Counted from the stretch's first letter, positions 17,719 to 28,272 are shown. The stretch is DNA of 64,000 bases from Endozoicomonas sp. GU-1 (GCF_027366395.1 NZ_CP114771.1:4960001-5024000), one strand, 5' to 3'. Notes: generated by a model not told the origin, from the sequence alone. Program-made: numbers and translations.

Positions 17719-20700
17719 ATGAGTTCAGAGTCACCCAGTGAAAACAGTCAGCGAAAGACGGGTGGTCTGGCACTCACGCTTTTTCTCTGGTTTATTGTTT
17801 TATCCATTGGGCCTGTTGTGATTGTTGGGCTGAATGAGTACAAGACCGGAAAAGAAGCCATTATCAAAGATCGTTATGATCAGCTTTCATCAATAAATTT
17901 TCAGTTAACTCAACGCATTAATGAATACTTTGATACGGTGTTAACCAATTTATTCATTATGGCGTCATCTTCCGAAACATTTATTAGCGAACTGATGCTG
18001 GCTCCCGGCTTTAAAAGCCAGCCGGTTTCTGAGTTTATTAATTCCAGGGAATACGGGGATATCTATGAAAAGTACTCCATGGAGTATGTGGATTTCCTGC
18101 GATTCTATGACTACTCCGATGTGATTCTGGGTGATGCGGCAGGCAATATTCTCTTCACAGTGAATGAATACAGTGATTTAGGCAAAAACCTGTTCTCTTC
18201 AGAACTGGAAAATACGTTGTTTTCCCGGGCTGTTAAAGCCAGCCTGAATGATCAGCAGCCAAAGTATGCCGACCTTGCTGCCTACCCGCCCATAGGCAAT
18301 GAGAAAGTCATCTTTTTGATATTACCGTTGGCGGATTCCTTCCAGAAAGCGGTGGGTTTTATTGCGGTGCAGATTCACCCGAAGAATATTCAGGTGATGT
18401 TTGATAAAGGTGAGTCCAGTGACGTCGGTCTCTCGTCGTTTCTTGTCGGTAAGGATCGTAAAATTCGCTTTGGTACCCGGTTTGAAAATCAGGAACAGCT
18501 TAAATTTGGCGATGATAATCCGCTGATTAACTTGTGGTTAAGCCATCTTGAGGATGATGGGAGCTACAGAGAGGAAGAAGACCATTTCGGAGGATTCTCT
18601 GCAGATAATGGTCATGCTTTTGAGTCTATTGGCCAGCATGAGCATGATCTGGAATCCATTTCAGAAAGTCTTGATACTTTAAATCTGGACGAGCAGGACG
18701 TGTTCGGTCGGGCGGCTAAAGCGAGCTTGAACCATATTCGAAGCTACATTCATGGTGAAGAAGTTCTGGGGATTTATCTGCCAATCAATATTGCCGGAAC
18801 CCCTATGGTCATCCTTTCAGAAGTAACGCACCGGCATGCTTTTGCCTCAGTTCAGGACTTTCAAAAACGCCTTTTTGTGCTCATCGCCATCACTTTTGCC
18901 CTGGTGGTGGTTATTGCTCTGTTTGTTACCCGACAACTGGTGAAGCCCATCCGCCGGATTACCCGGTGGGTCAATCGAGTCGCCGCAGGTGACTATGCCG
19001 AAGGGACTGTCCTGAACGGTAATAATGAGATCAGCGAACTCAGTCGCAGTTTTGCCCAGATGACCGAAAGGTTGCGTACCGTCAGTGCGGAAAATACCCG
19101 GAAAAACTGGCTTCAGGAAGGTATGGCCGGGCTGTATAACAGTGTGCGTGGCGAGCAGGCAATGGCTGAGCTGTGCCGTAACATTGTGACTTATACTGCC
19201 CGTTATCTGGATATGCATTCCGGTGCCATGTTTGTCAAAGATGATAACAACCGGCTGCAGTTGATGGGCACCTATGCCTGGAGTAAACGCAATCAGCAGG
19301 CAAAGTCTTTTGCCATGGGTGAGGGGCTGATTGGTCAGGCAGCATTGGCAAGGGAAACGATGGAGATAGCCGATGTACCCGATGGCTATCTTGAAATTGA
19401 GTCCGGACTGGGCTCTGCCAGGCCGACTCATCTGATCATTGTCCCGTTGTGCTATGAAAATGATCTGAAAGGGGGCGTTGAGTTTGCACGGCTTGGTCCA
19501 ATGACGGATGAACAGCGCCTGTTTCTGCAACACTCTGTTGAAAGTATTGCCATTGCCATTAACTCTGCCCAGTATCGAACCCGGGTGAATCAGCTGCTTG
19601 ATACCACCACCCAGCAATCAGAAGCACTTAAGGAACAAAAAGAAGAGCTGCGTTCGGTTAATGAAGAGCTGGAAAAGCGAGCCGGTATTCTGGAAGAGTC
19701 TGAAGAAGAGCTGAAAGCCCAGAGTGAGGAGCTGCAGAAATCCAATGCCGAACTGGAAGAACTCAGCGAACAGCTGATGCTCCAGAAAGAAGAGATTGAG
19801 AGAAAGAATAAAGATATTGAGCTGTCCAGTAAAAAGATAACGGAAAAGGCTGAGGAGCTTGCCCGGGCCAGTCAATATAAATCTGAATTTCTTGCCAATA
19901 TGTCCCATGAGCTGCGCACGCCCCTGAATTCTTTATTGCTCCTTTCCCAGATGCTGGCAGAAAACGACGAAGGTAACCTGACAGAGGACCAGGTAGAGTC
20001 TGCACAGGTGATCTACAACGGTGGTAAAGAGTTACTGGAGCTGATCAACGACATTCTTGATCTGTCCAAGGTTGAAGCGGGAAAAATGTCGGTCAACCTT
20101 GATGATACGCCCCTGAACGAGATCACAGGCAGTATTGAAGCCATGTTTAACCCGCTGGCAGAAAGCCGTGGCCTGCAATTTCAGATCAGTATAGAGAGCG
20201 GGACCAGCCGGTCTGTTTTCACTGATAGCCAGCGGTTAATGCAAATTATCAAGAACTTCCTTTCTAACGCGTTCAAATTTACCGAGAAAGGCAGTGTTCA
20301 GGTAAGGATGTTTAATGAAACCCGCCCTGGCCATTTTTCAGACGACACCTGGACTGGTTTTGCTGTTAAAGATAGCGGGATCGGGATTCCTAAAGAGAAG
20401 CAGGAATCGATTTTTGGCTCATTCCAGCAGGCCGATGGGTCTACCAGCCGAAAATATGGCGGCACCGGGCTTGGTCTGGCGATCTCCAGAGAGATGGCAG
20501 AACTTCTGGGGGGCTTTATTGAGCTGGACAGCAAGGAAGGTGAAGGAACCACCTTTACCCTGTTCCTGCCGACTAATCCCGTGTGTGCTCTTGGTCCTGA
20601 GAAAGTACTGGCAGAAAACTATGTGTCCGATGTGTTTGACCAGTCAATGGGAGCTTCAGAGGCTCCTGCTCAAAAGCCAGAAATAAATAATGCGCCCCAG

Positions 20701-21897
20701 GAGGCGGAGTTATCTGTGCCTGCGGCATCGTTTGATTACCAGCTGCTGGTTATTGAAGATGATCCTCATTTTGTCACCATTCTTGGTCAACTGGCGGGTA
20801 AACATCGCTTTGGCTGTTTGCATGCAGAAACAGGAGAGCAGGGAATTGCCCTGGCCCAACAACATCAACCATCGGCCATTATTCTGGATTTAGGCTTGCC
20901 GGATATGGATGGGCAGGAGGTACTTGCTCAGTTAAAAGGCGATGAGTCAACCAGACATATTCCGGTGCATATTGTTTCGGGACGGGATCCGGAGTTGGTT
21001 TCCAGTCTTGGCGCTATTGGTTATTTGAGAAAGCCCGTGACGGTTACCGATATTGATCAAGCGTTTTTGACCCTTGGGCAGGCCATTAGCCGGGATATTC
21101 ACGATGTACTGATTCTCGATCTGGATGAAGAGCAAAGATCCCAGGTAGGCAGCATGCTGGAACAAAAAGGACTCCATGTAGGGTATGCCAGCACTGCAGA
21201 AGAAGCTGAGAAGAGGCTTGTTGATCAACAGTGGCATTGTCTGATTATGGACCTGGAGCTGGGAGAGGTACGAGGGTTGGAGTTCCTGGAAAAAATGACA
21301 GGCAAATTGGGATCAGATATGCCGTCAGTGGTGATTCACACCGCACAACCTGTCGATAAGACTGAGCACTCCCGGCTGCAGGAATTCACCAATGCCATGG
21401 TGATGAAAGGTGATAGAGCCCTGGAAAGAATTACGGATGAAGTCAGCCTGTTCTTGCATACCGTTAATAAGGATCAGGAGGATGATACGTCCGATGAGCC
21501 GGTGGCCGGGTCAGAGAAGCGTCTTGATGGACACAAGATCCTGCTGGTTGATGATGATTTGAGAAATACCTTTGCCCTTTCCAAAGCCCTTCAGGGCATG
21601 GGGCTGGAAGTTGTACTGGCAGACAATGGCAAAAATGCGATCAGCAAGCTTGAGGAAGAAGACGGCATTGAACTGGTATTAATGGATATTATGATGCCCA
21701 TTATGGATGGCTATGAAGCCACCGCCACTATTCGGCAAATGAATGAATTCAAAGAGCTTCCGGTGATTGCCCTGACCGCCAAGGCCATGGCGGGTGACAA
21801 GGCCAAATGCCTTGAGGCAGGCGCCAATGATTACATGACCAAACCGCTGGATATGGACAAGCTGACAGCAATGCTGAAGGTGTGGCTGCTGCGATGA
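17719..21897 (+). CDS. Hybrid sensor histidine kinase with three receiver domains
   Basis: The product is about 1392 residues from the ATG at 17719; a TTG at 17644 and an ATG at 17659 are alternatives. The order is: membrane helix (about 20-38), a large Cache-like periplasmic sensor, a second helix near 390-410, HAMP (from LVKPIRRITRWVNRVAAGDY), GAF (about 465-625) and a long coiled coil. Next come HisKA with H730 in NMSHELRTPLNSLL and an HATPase domain (FLSNAFKFTEKG, KDSGIGIPKEKQ, GGTGLGLAIS). Three receivers follow. The first and third have the phosphate-acceptor aspartate (LDLGLPDMDG and MDIMMPIMDG); the second is degenerate (LIMDLELGEVRG). The gene overlaps cheR by four bases. The signal sensed is unknown. 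Confidence 0.93.
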   Translation: MSSESPSENSQRKTGGLALTLFLWFIVLSIGPVVIVGLNEYKTGKEAIIKDRYDQLSSINFQLTQRINEYFDTVLTNLFIMASSSETFISELMLAPGFKSQPVSEFINSREYGDIYEKYSMEYVDFLRFYDYSDVILGDAAGNILFTVNEYSDLGKNLFSSELENTLFSRAVKASLNDQQPKYADLAAYPPIGNEKVIFLILPLADSFQKAVGFIAVQIHPKNIQVMFDKGESSDVGLSSFLVGKDRKIRFGTRFENQEQLKFGDDNPLINLWLSHLEDDGSYREEEDHFGGFSADNGHAFESIGQHEHDLESISESLDTLNLDEQDVFGRAAKASLNHIRSYIHGEEVLGIYLPINIAGTPMVILSEVTHRHAFASVQDFQKRLFVLIAITFALVVVIALFVTRQLVKPIRRITRWVNRVAAGDYAEGTVLNGNNEISELSRSFAQMTERLRTVSAENTRKNWLQEGMAGLYNSVRGEQAMAELCRNIVTYTARYLDMHSGAMFVKDDNNRLQLMGTYAWSKRNQQAKSFAMGEGLIGQAALARETMEIADVPDGYLEIESGLGSARPTHLIIVPLCYENDLKGGVEFARLGPMTDEQRLFLQHSVESIAIAINSAQYRTRVNQLLDTTTQQSEALKEQKEELRSVNEELEKRAGILEESEEELKAQSEELQKSNAELEELSEQLMLQKEEIERKNKDIELSSKKITEKAEELARASQYKSEFLANMSHELRTPLNSLLLLSQMLAENDEGNLTEDQVESAQVIYNGGKELLELINDILDLSKVEAGKMSVNLDDTPLNEITGSIEAMFNPLAESRGLQFQISIESGTSRSVFTDSQRLMQIIKNFLSNAFKFTEKGSVQVRMFNETRPGHFSDDTWTGFAVKDSGIGIPKEKQESIFGSFQQADGSTSRKYGGTGLGLAISREMAELLGGFIELDSKEGEGTTFTLFLPTNPVCALGPEKVLAENYVSDVFDQSMGASEAPAQKPEINNAPQEAELSVPAASFDYQLLVIEDDPHFVTILGQLAGKHRFGCLHAETGEQGIALAQQHQPSAIILDLGLPDMDGQEVLAQLKGDESTRHIPVHIVSGRDPELVSSLGAIGYLRKPVTVTDIDQAFLTLGQAISRDIHDVLILDLDEEQRSQVGSMLEQKGLHVGYASTAEEAEKRLVDQQWHCLIMDLELGEVRGLEFLEKMTGKLGSDMPSVVIHTAQPVDKTEHSRLQEFTNAMVMKGDRALERITDEVSLFLHTVNKDQEDDTSDEPVAGSEKRLDGHKILLVDDDLRNTFALSKALQGMGLEVVLADNGKNAISKLEEEDGIELVLMDIMMPIMDGYEATATIRQMNEFKELPVIALTAKAMAGDKAKCLEAGANDYMTKPLDMDKLTAMLKVWLLR

Positions 21898-22724
21898 TGG
21901 AGACTTGCCCGGTAGCGGATCTGGAACTCAACTTACTGCTGGACGCGGTCAAGAAGCACTATGGCTATGACTTCCATGACTATGCCAAAGCATCTATGAT
22001 CCGTCGGGTAAGAAAATACATGGAGCAGACCGGCATCAATCATATCAGTGAGTTGATCCCCCTGTTCCTGCACGATCAACGGGCATTTTATCGCTTTGTG
22101 AAAAGTATTTCCGTTGTGGTGACGGAAATGTTCCGGGACCCGGATGTGTTTAAAGTCTTGCGGGAAGAGGTCATTCCTGTGCTCAAGACTTACCCGTTTA
22201 TCAAGATATGGCATGCAGGGTGTGCATCCGGTCAGGAAGTGTACTCTATGGCGATCCTGTTGGCAGAGGAAGGGATACTGGATCGTTGTCAGATTTACGC
22301 CACGGACTTCAATGATGATGCTCTGAATCTGGCCAAAAAAGGGATTTATCCGGCAGAAGATATTGAGCTTTATGAAAACAATTACCGCCTTGCCGGTGGG
22401 AAACATAAGCTCAGTGATTATTGGGTCAGCCTTTATGATTCAATAAAGGTCAAAAGTCGTTTATCGGAACGGCTGACCTTTGCCAATCACAACCTGGTGA
22501 CGGATGGGGTTTTTGGCGAAATGCATTTGGTGATGTGCCGCAATGTACTGATTTATTTCAATGAGCAGTTGCAGGACAGGGCGTTAACTCTGATTAACGA
22601 CAGTTTATGCCCGAGGGGATTTCTCTGTATCGGCCGAAGAGAGAACCTGAAGTTCAGCCAGATCAGTGAGCATCTTGAAGATGTCAGTAATAAGCTGCGA
22701 ATTTACAGGAAGCTGGGCTCGTGA
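21894..22724 (+). CDS. cheR: CheR-type protein-glutamate O-methyltransferase
   Basis: The product is about 276 residues. The N-terminal helical part (YDFHDYAKASMIRRVRKYM) and the SAM site (IWHAGCASGQEVYSMAILL), with a TDFNDDAL motif and CRNVLIYFNEQLQ, identify a CheR methyltransferase. The start codon overlaps the stop of the hybrid kinase (ATGATG, with the TGA inside). No chemoreceptor or CheB gene is in the window, so it may act on a protein of this kinase module instead of classical chemotaxis. Confidence 0.93.
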   Translation: MMETCPVADLELNLLLDAVKKHYGYDFHDYAKASMIRRVRKYMEQTGINHISELIPLFLHDQRAFYRFVKSISVVVTEMFRDPDVFKVLREEVIPVLKTYPFIKIWHAGCASGQEVYSMAILLAEEGILDRCQIYATDFNDDALNLAKKGIYPAEDIELYENNYRLAGGKHKLSDYWVSLYDSIKVKSRLSERLTFANHNLVTDGVFGEMHLVMCRNVLIYFNEQLQDRALTLINDSLCPRGFLCIGRRENLKFSQISEHLEDVSNKLRIYRKLGS

Positions 22725-22783
22725 ATTCAGTCGGCTGACAGAATCAATGGAACCTTTTGGGAATAAGACAGGGATTGTCTGGT

Positions 22784-24127
22784 ATGGAGACAAAGAGCAA
22801 AGTCAAAATTCTGGTTGTGGATGATCGCCCGGAAAACCTGCTGGCGATGGATAAGTTACTTAAGCCGCTGGGGGCTGAGATTCACAAGGTAGATTCTGGC
22901 GAGAAGGCGCTGTCTGAGGTTCTGGCCCATCACTTTGCGGTTATTCTTCTGGACGTGCAGATGCCCGGCATGGATGGCTTTGAGACGGCGACATTGCTGC
23001 ACAGTAACAAGCAAACGGCCAATATACCCATCATTTTTGTGACAGCGATTAATAAAGATCAAAGCTACGTAGCCAAGGGTTATCAGTCAGGTGCTGTTGA
23101 CTATTTGCCTAAACCGATTGTGCCGGAAATTCTTCTGGGTAAAGTGAAAGTATTTTTACAACTTGAGGAACAGCGGCTGGAGCTTGAACAGGTAACCAGG
23201 GAGTTGCAATGGATCAGTCAGAAGAACAAGCTGCTGCTGGACTGTGCAGGAGAAGGTATTGTCGGGGTCGATAAAGAGGGCAGGATAACCTTTATCAATC
23301 CGACAGCCTGTGAGTTATTGGGCGGTGTTGAAGCAGCTTTTCTGGATCAGCATATCAGCCAGTTTCTTTTGGACGACACCACGGGTGAAACAGCTCAGGA
23401 GCAATGGCAGAAGTCAGCTATTTATCGTGAGTGCCTGGAACAGGGCAGTACACTTAAACAGTCCACCGAATTAATCAACGTGAGCCGGGGACGGTTTCCG
23501 GCGGAATTCAATATTGCGGCCATCGTTAATAACAGGAACGCGGTTCAGGGAGCCGTGTTTGTCTTTCAGGATATAACTGAGCGCAAACAGCTGGAAGATC
23601 AGCTAGTGAAAATGGCCAAGTACGATAGCCTGACGGGTCTGGCTAACCGGACGTTATTCCGGGAGTTTCTTCAGTCCTCAATGGATCGCAGTGACCGCTA
23701 CCAGAATAAGACAGTGGTTATGTTTCTGGATCTGGATCATTTTAAACAGATCAATGATCAGCTGGGCCATGATGCAGGGGATCAGTTACTGACCAGTGTT
23801 GCCAATCGTCTGGAGGGTTGTATCCGGAAGGTTGACCTGATTGCCAGGCTCGGTGGTGATGAGTTCGCCGTGGTTCTGGACGATGTCAGGAACCCGGAAG
23901 ATGCCAGAACGGTTGCCAATAAAATTCTTGCGGCACTGAAGGAACCCCATGAACTGGGCGATGTTGCAAGAAAAGTAGGTACTAGCATTGGTATTGCACT
24001 TTACCCTGAGAATGGCAGTGATGCTGACGGTTTGATCAAGGCGGCAGATGAAGCCATGTATGTGGCGAAGAATGAAGGTCGGAATGACTTTCGGTTTTAT
24101 TCCGACCTTAACCCGGATATTTCATAA
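22784..24127 (+). CDS. Response regulator with PAS and GGDEF diguanylate cyclase domains
   Basis: The product is about 447 residues from the ATG at 22784; the upstream TTG at 22757 is less likely. It has a receiver domain (VDDRPENLLAMDKLL; acceptor aspartate in ILLDVQMPGMDG; lysine in YLPKPI), a PAS domain (about 155-275) and a GGDEF domain with the intact catalytic motif LGGDEFAVVL. It should make cyclic-di-GMP under control of the adjacent kinase. The final residues LNPDIS and the stop codon are encoded by a repeat element end that also occurs at 63 kb, so the 3' end was set by an insertion. Confidence 0.94.
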   Translation: METKSKVKILVVDDRPENLLAMDKLLKPLGAEIHKVDSGEKALSEVLAHHFAVILLDVQMPGMDGFETATLLHSNKQTANIPIIFVTAINKDQSYVAKGYQSGAVDYLPKPIVPEILLGKVKVFLQLEEQRLELEQVTRELQWISQKNKLLLDCAGEGIVGVDKEGRITFINPTACELLGGVEAAFLDQHISQFLLDDTTGETAQEQWQKSAIYRECLEQGSTLKQSTELINVSRGRFPAEFNIAAIVNNRNAVQGAVFVFQDITERKQLEDQLVKMAKYDSLTGLANRTLFREFLQSSMDRSDRYQNKTVVMFLDLDHFKQINDQLGHDAGDQLLTSVANRLEGCIRKVDLIARLGGDEFAVVLDDVRNPEDARTVANKILAALKEPHELGDVARKVGTSIGIALYPENGSDADGLIKAADEAMYVAKNEGRNDFRFYSDLNPDIS

Positions 24128-24137
24128 ACGTGCTCCC
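24108..24137. repeat. Solo end of the TTAACCCGGATATTTC MITE family
   Basis: Thirty bases starting TTAACCCGGATATTTC and ending CGTGCTCCC are identical to the reverse complement of the right end of the complete element at 63094-63311. Similarity fades after position 24137. It supplies the last six codons and the stop of the diguanylate cyclase gene. Confidence 0.75.
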
Positions 24138-24348
24138 TGTCTGTCCTTGTATAATATATAAATGCCAGTTAATGTCGCCCTTACCAGTGACTGGATTCTT
24201 TCTTCCTGGTATTACTGGGTTTCCGCCTTGCTCAATTACCTGATCGCGCAGTTTGAAACGTCAACAGCCTCTGACGATGATCTTTGCGCTATATAATTCA
24301 GCAGGTAACCGCCGATAGCTTTCTAAGATCAACAGGGAAAGCATAACC

Positions 24349-26439
24349 ATGGCATTGGGCGACAAAGACTTAATTCGCTTTTTAATCATTGACTCATCAA
24401 CCAGGGAAGCAGAATCGCTCCTGAATATTTTCCGTGAGTCTGGTTATTCCACTCGGGCAAAACAGATCAACTCTTTGGATGATCTCACTGAAGCCACGTC
24501 CGGACAGCAGCACTGGGATCTACTGCTGATGGCAGAGCCTCCCGAGCCATTAACTTATTCCCGAATCTTTGATGATATTAATCAGAAAGGCATTGATTTG
24601 CCGGGTATCGTCCTGATAAACCCGGATGATGAAACCGATGAGCTGTCGCTTATACAAATGGGTGCCCGTGCAGTGATTCCACCGGGGCATGACGAATATC
24701 TTTTGACGGTTGCCCGGAAGGAGTTCGAAGACCTGAAGATCCGGCGACACCATCGACGCATGAGCGTCGCCTTGCATGAATCAGAAAAGCAGCGTCAATT
24801 ATTGCTCGATGACCAGGTTGATCCGGTTGTATACATTAATTATGGACACATCCGGTTTGCTAACACGGCATTTATCAACCTGCTGGGGCTGGCGGAAGAG
24901 GAGTCTCTGGATGGAAAGCTGTTCAGGGATTTGATCATTACCAAAGATCAGCAGGACGTTGAAGCGTTTCTCATGGGCATTGAAGAAAGTGGTCAGGCAC
25001 TGGCGGCTATTCAATGTCCTTTAGTCGCTCACAATGGCTCAGAAGTGCCTGTGTCCATAGTGATCTCACCAACGTCATTTAATGGTGAGTTCACTCTCAG
25101 TCTGCAGATTAAGCACTGCGAGAAAGAAGGTGAGCAGGACGAAGTAGATAAAACTCTCGAAAAGTCAGCGCCGGACGCCGAAACGGGGCTATTTGACCGG
25201 AAACTGTTCGATCAGGCATTGGATATTGCTATCCAGAGAGCGGTAGAAGGCAAAGGAAAGTCAACATTATGTTATCTCCATCTGGAAACTCTGAAAGCCG
25301 CCCATGAACAGCATGGGAAAGAGGTTAGCCAGAAGCTGTTTAAATCGGTTGCGCATAAGATAACGTCACATCTTGACGCCACGCATCATGTATCCAGTCG
25401 GGGAGGGGCAAACTTTGCAGCCCTGCTTCGGGAAGGGGAAGAACAGGGCGTTACCGAACTGATGGAAAGTTTACTGGCAGCGGTTACCGGTGAGGATATT
25501 GTCATTGATCAACATCCGTTGCCGGTCAAGCTGTCAATAGGTGCTGTTATTCTCAGTGATACCGCCAGCGATGCTGAAACATTGACTGGTCAAAGTCGTC
25601 AGGCCACCGTGTTGGCACAAAAGCAGGGTGGCAACCAACTGTGCTTTTACCAGAAGCGTAAAGTCAGCTCGGTTCATTCCGTTGAAAAGCAGCTGGCTGG
25701 CATGGTCAGCCAGGCGATAAAGAACAAAACATTCAGGTTGAGTTATCAACCCGTTATCTCCCTTGCAGGATCGCCATCTGAGTATTACGAAGTCTCTTTT
25801 GTCCTGACCGACCCGGAAGGAAAGGAACATGAGGCTTCGGAATTCAGGCCCAAACTGGAAAAAATCAGTTTGTGGAACAAGCTGGATCGGTGGCAACTGA
25901 TTGAAGCCAGTAAAGCATTAATGGCCAAAAGAAAAGAAGGGAGTGATACCCGGCTGTTGCTGCATGTCGGTGGTTGTTCTGCAACAGATGATACATTTAT
26001 CCCATGGATGAAGGCTGCTCTGAAAACGGCGGGCATTCCTGCGGATGCTGTTGCCATTGAATTGAGTGAACAGAACCTGGCCCGTTATTCAGAAGAGATA
26101 CCGGATTTTTTCAGCACTCTGAAAGCGATGGGATGCCAGACAGTGATCAGTGAATTCGGTTGCAGCCTTAACCCACTGGAGGGGATTGCTCATCTTGATA
26201 TTGACCTGGTAAAGCTTGACCAATCCTTCACAGAAGACCTTAGCAGTGGTGGAAATGCCCAGGAGTTACAAAAGATGATCCAGGATCTCAGTCAAAGTGG
26301 CCGTAAAGTGATTGTGCCCGGGATTGAAACAGCGGAAGAAATGACCCCTGTCTGGCAGTATGGCGCCGATTTTATTCAGGGCAGCTATATGCAACCCCCT
26401 TCAGAGCGCATGGATTTTGATTTCGGGGCGGATGGGTAA
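24349..26439 (+). CDS. fimX: FimX-like degenerate GGDEF/EAL protein
   Basis: The 696-residue protein has the FimX order. A receiver-like domain without the acceptor aspartate (starts IRFLIIDSSTREAESLLNIF) is followed by a PAS domain (about 145-255), a GGDEF domain whose motif is replaced (SSRGGANFAAL), and an EAL domain in which EAL is replaced by EVS (YYEVSFVL). The end QGSYMQPPSERMDFDF closely resembles the FimX C-terminus as I recall it. In Pseudomonas and Xanthomonas, FimX binds cyclic-di-GMP by its inactive EAL domain and promotes type IV pilus assembly with PilZ and PilB. pilD and pilC lie nearby, which supports this. It should be a receptor, not an enzyme. Confidence 0.8.
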   Translation: MALGDKDLIRFLIIDSSTREAESLLNIFRESGYSTRAKQINSLDDLTEATSGQQHWDLLLMAEPPEPLTYSRIFDDINQKGIDLPGIVLINPDDETDELSLIQMGARAVIPPGHDEYLLTVARKEFEDLKIRRHHRRMSVALHESEKQRQLLLDDQVDPVVYINYGHIRFANTAFINLLGLAEEESLDGKLFRDLIITKDQQDVEAFLMGIEESGQALAAIQCPLVAHNGSEVPVSIVISPTSFNGEFTLSLQIKHCEKEGEQDEVDKTLEKSAPDAETGLFDRKLFDQALDIAIQRAVEGKGKSTLCYLHLETLKAAHEQHGKEVSQKLFKSVAHKITSHLDATHHVSSRGGANFAALLREGEEQGVTELMESLLAAVTGEDIVIDQHPLPVKLSIGAVILSDTASDAETLTGQSRQATVLAQKQGGNQLCFYQKRKVSSVHSVEKQLAGMVSQAIKNKTFRLSYQPVISLAGSPSEYYEVSFVLTDPEGKEHEASEFRPKLEKISLWNKLDRWQLIEASKALMAKRKEGSDTRLLLHVGGCSATDDTFIPWMKAALKTAGIPADAVAIELSEQNLARYSEEIPDFFSTLKAMGCQTVISEFGCSLNPLEGIAHLDIDLVKLDQSFTEDLSSGGNAQELQKMIQDLSQSGRKVIVPGIETAEEMTPVWQYGADFIQGSYMQPPSERMDFDFGADG

Positions 26440-26627
26440 CACCGCCCTGCCATCCTGCATCTTCTAATGGCTGTTCCCCACCCTCCCATGATTCGAGGCT
26501 GTTTCTCAGCACCTGGATTTATGGGTTTATCCCCTTCATTGGGTATTTCAATTTACAGACACCATTACTTACCAGACAATACCGCCCCTGATTGATGTGT
26601 TTAAACAAGGGATAGACAGGTATTTCC

Positions 26628-28250
26628 ATGTCAGCAAAGCTCAATATGGTCATGGCCCAGCTGAATCTGGTGGTGGGCGACATTGACGGGAACACGTCCC
26701 GTGTCATTGAGGCTGCCGAGCAGGCGCGGGATCAGCTGGATGCGGATGTTGTTGTCTTTCCGGAGCTGACCCTCTGTGGTTATCCCCCAGAAGACCTGCT
26801 GTTGCGGCCGAGTCTCATTGTGCGGGTAGAACAGGCGCTGAACCGACTCAGGGTGGTTAAGGGTATTGACTTGATTATCGGTGTCCCGCTGATGGGGCCA
26901 CATGGTCTGGAAAACCAGGCGCTGGTGCTGCGTGATGGCGAGATTGTCGCCCGCTACGGAAAACAGCATCTGCCCAATTACCAGGTTTTTGATGAAAAAC
27001 GCTATTTTGTGAAAGGTCAGAACACGGTTATTTATGCCTGCAAAGGTGTCAATATTGCCCTGTTGATTTGTGAAGATCTCTGGTACCAAGGGCCGGTTCG
27101 CCGGGCTAAAGAAGCCGGAGCAGACCTGATTATCAGTCTCAATGCGTCACCCTTCCACATGAACAAGCAGTCACTGCGTCAGCAGGTGGTTCGTGAGCGC
27201 TGTCTGGAGTCGGGCCTTCCTGTCCTTTATACCAACCTGGTGGGTGGTCAGGATGAGCTGGTGTTTGACGGGGGCTCCTTTGCCATGAACGGTAATGGTG
27301 AAGTGGCTGTGGGGGCAACCTGGTTTACCGAAGAGTTGTTCTGCGTTGCCTTTGATAAAGGCTCTATGACATTTGAACCGGGAGAGGTTGCTGAAATCCC
27401 CGACGTTTGCTCAAGGGTTTATGATGCCCTGGTGACTGGTGTCAGGGATTATGTCAATAAGAATGGTTTTAAGGGCATCGTTCTGGGGTTGTCCGGAGGC
27501 ATTGACTCTGCACTGACTCTGGCAGTAGCTACCGATGCCCTGGGTAAAGATCGGGTTCAGGCGGTGATGATGCCCTACCGTTACACCTCCGATATGAGCC
27601 TTGAGGATGCGGCAGAAGAGGCGAAAATTCTGGGTATTGACTATAAAGTGCTGCCGATTGAACCGATGTTTGATGCCTTTATGGACACCCTGAATACCGA
27701 GTTTGCCGGTTATGGTCGGGATACCACCGAAGAAAACCTGCAGTCCCGGTGCCGGGGTGTCATGCTGATGGCGATCTCCAATAAGAAGGGTTACCTGGTA
27801 CTGACTACCGGTAATAAAAGTGAAATGGCAGTGGGCTACTGCACGCTCTACGGCGATATGGCCGGTGGTTTTGATGTTCTGAAAGATGTACCGAAAACAC
27901 TGGTGTTTAAACTGTCCGAATATCGCAATACCCGGGGCTATGTGATTCCCCAGCGAGTGATAGACCGTCCGCCCTCCGCTGAACTTGCCCCGGATCAGGT
28001 GGATGAAGACAGCCTGCCGCCCTATGATGAGCTGGATCGCATTCTTGAACTCTATATTGAACAGGATCAAAGTGCCGAATCCATCGTGAAAGAAGGGTTT
28101 GACCGGGATACGGTTTATCGCGTTCTGAGGCTGGTGGACATCAATGAGTACAAACGTCGCCAGTCAGCTATTGGGGTCAGAATTACGCCAAGAGGGTTTG
28201 GCCGGGATCGTCGCTATCCGATTACGAATGGCTGGAGACCGGGTGTTTAA
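26628..28250 (+). CDS. nadE: Glutamine-dependent NAD+ synthetase
   Basis: The 540-residue protein joins an N-terminal nitrilase-type glutaminase to a C-terminal ATP pyrophosphatase. The glutaminase has the glutamate in FPELTLCGYPPEDLL, the lysine in YGKQHLPNYQVFDE and the cysteine in ALLICEDLWY. The synthetase has the P-loop GLSGGIDSALTLAVA and TTGNKSEMAVGYCTLYGDMAGG. It makes NAD from deamido-NAD and glutamine. It converges with coaE, with 22 bases between stops. Confidence 0.97.
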   Translation: MSAKLNMVMAQLNLVVGDIDGNTSRVIEAAEQARDQLDADVVVFPELTLCGYPPEDLLLRPSLIVRVEQALNRLRVVKGIDLIIGVPLMGPHGLENQALVLRDGEIVARYGKQHLPNYQVFDEKRYFVKGQNTVIYACKGVNIALLICEDLWYQGPVRRAKEAGADLIISLNASPFHMNKQSLRQQVVRERCLESGLPVLYTNLVGGQDELVFDGGSFAMNGNGEVAVGATWFTEELFCVAFDKGSMTFEPGEVAEIPDVCSRVYDALVTGVRDYVNKNGFKGIVLGLSGGIDSALTLAVATDALGKDRVQAVMMPYRYTSDMSLEDAAEEAKILGIDYKVLPIEPMFDAFMDTLNTEFAGYGRDTTEENLQSRCRGVMLMAISNKKGYLVLTTGNKSEMAVGYCTLYGDMAGGFDVLKDVPKTLVFKLSEYRNTRGYVIPQRVIDRPPSAELAPDQVDEDSLPPYDELDRILELYIEQDQSAESIVKEGFDRDTVYRVLRLVDINEYKRRQSAIGVRITPRGFGRDRRYPITNGWRPGV

Positions 28251-28272
28251 CTAACTTCAAAGCACCTGAGTT

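Noticed and set aside
18847-19617. Minus-strand frame of 256 codons
   Set aside because: It is antisense to the hybrid kinase (HAMP and GAF region), which is clearly coding.
24162-24296. Plus-strand frame of about 44 codons before fimX
   Set aside because: It has no ribosome binding site and no recognisable sequence; its stop overlaps a TATAAT that may be the fimX promoter.
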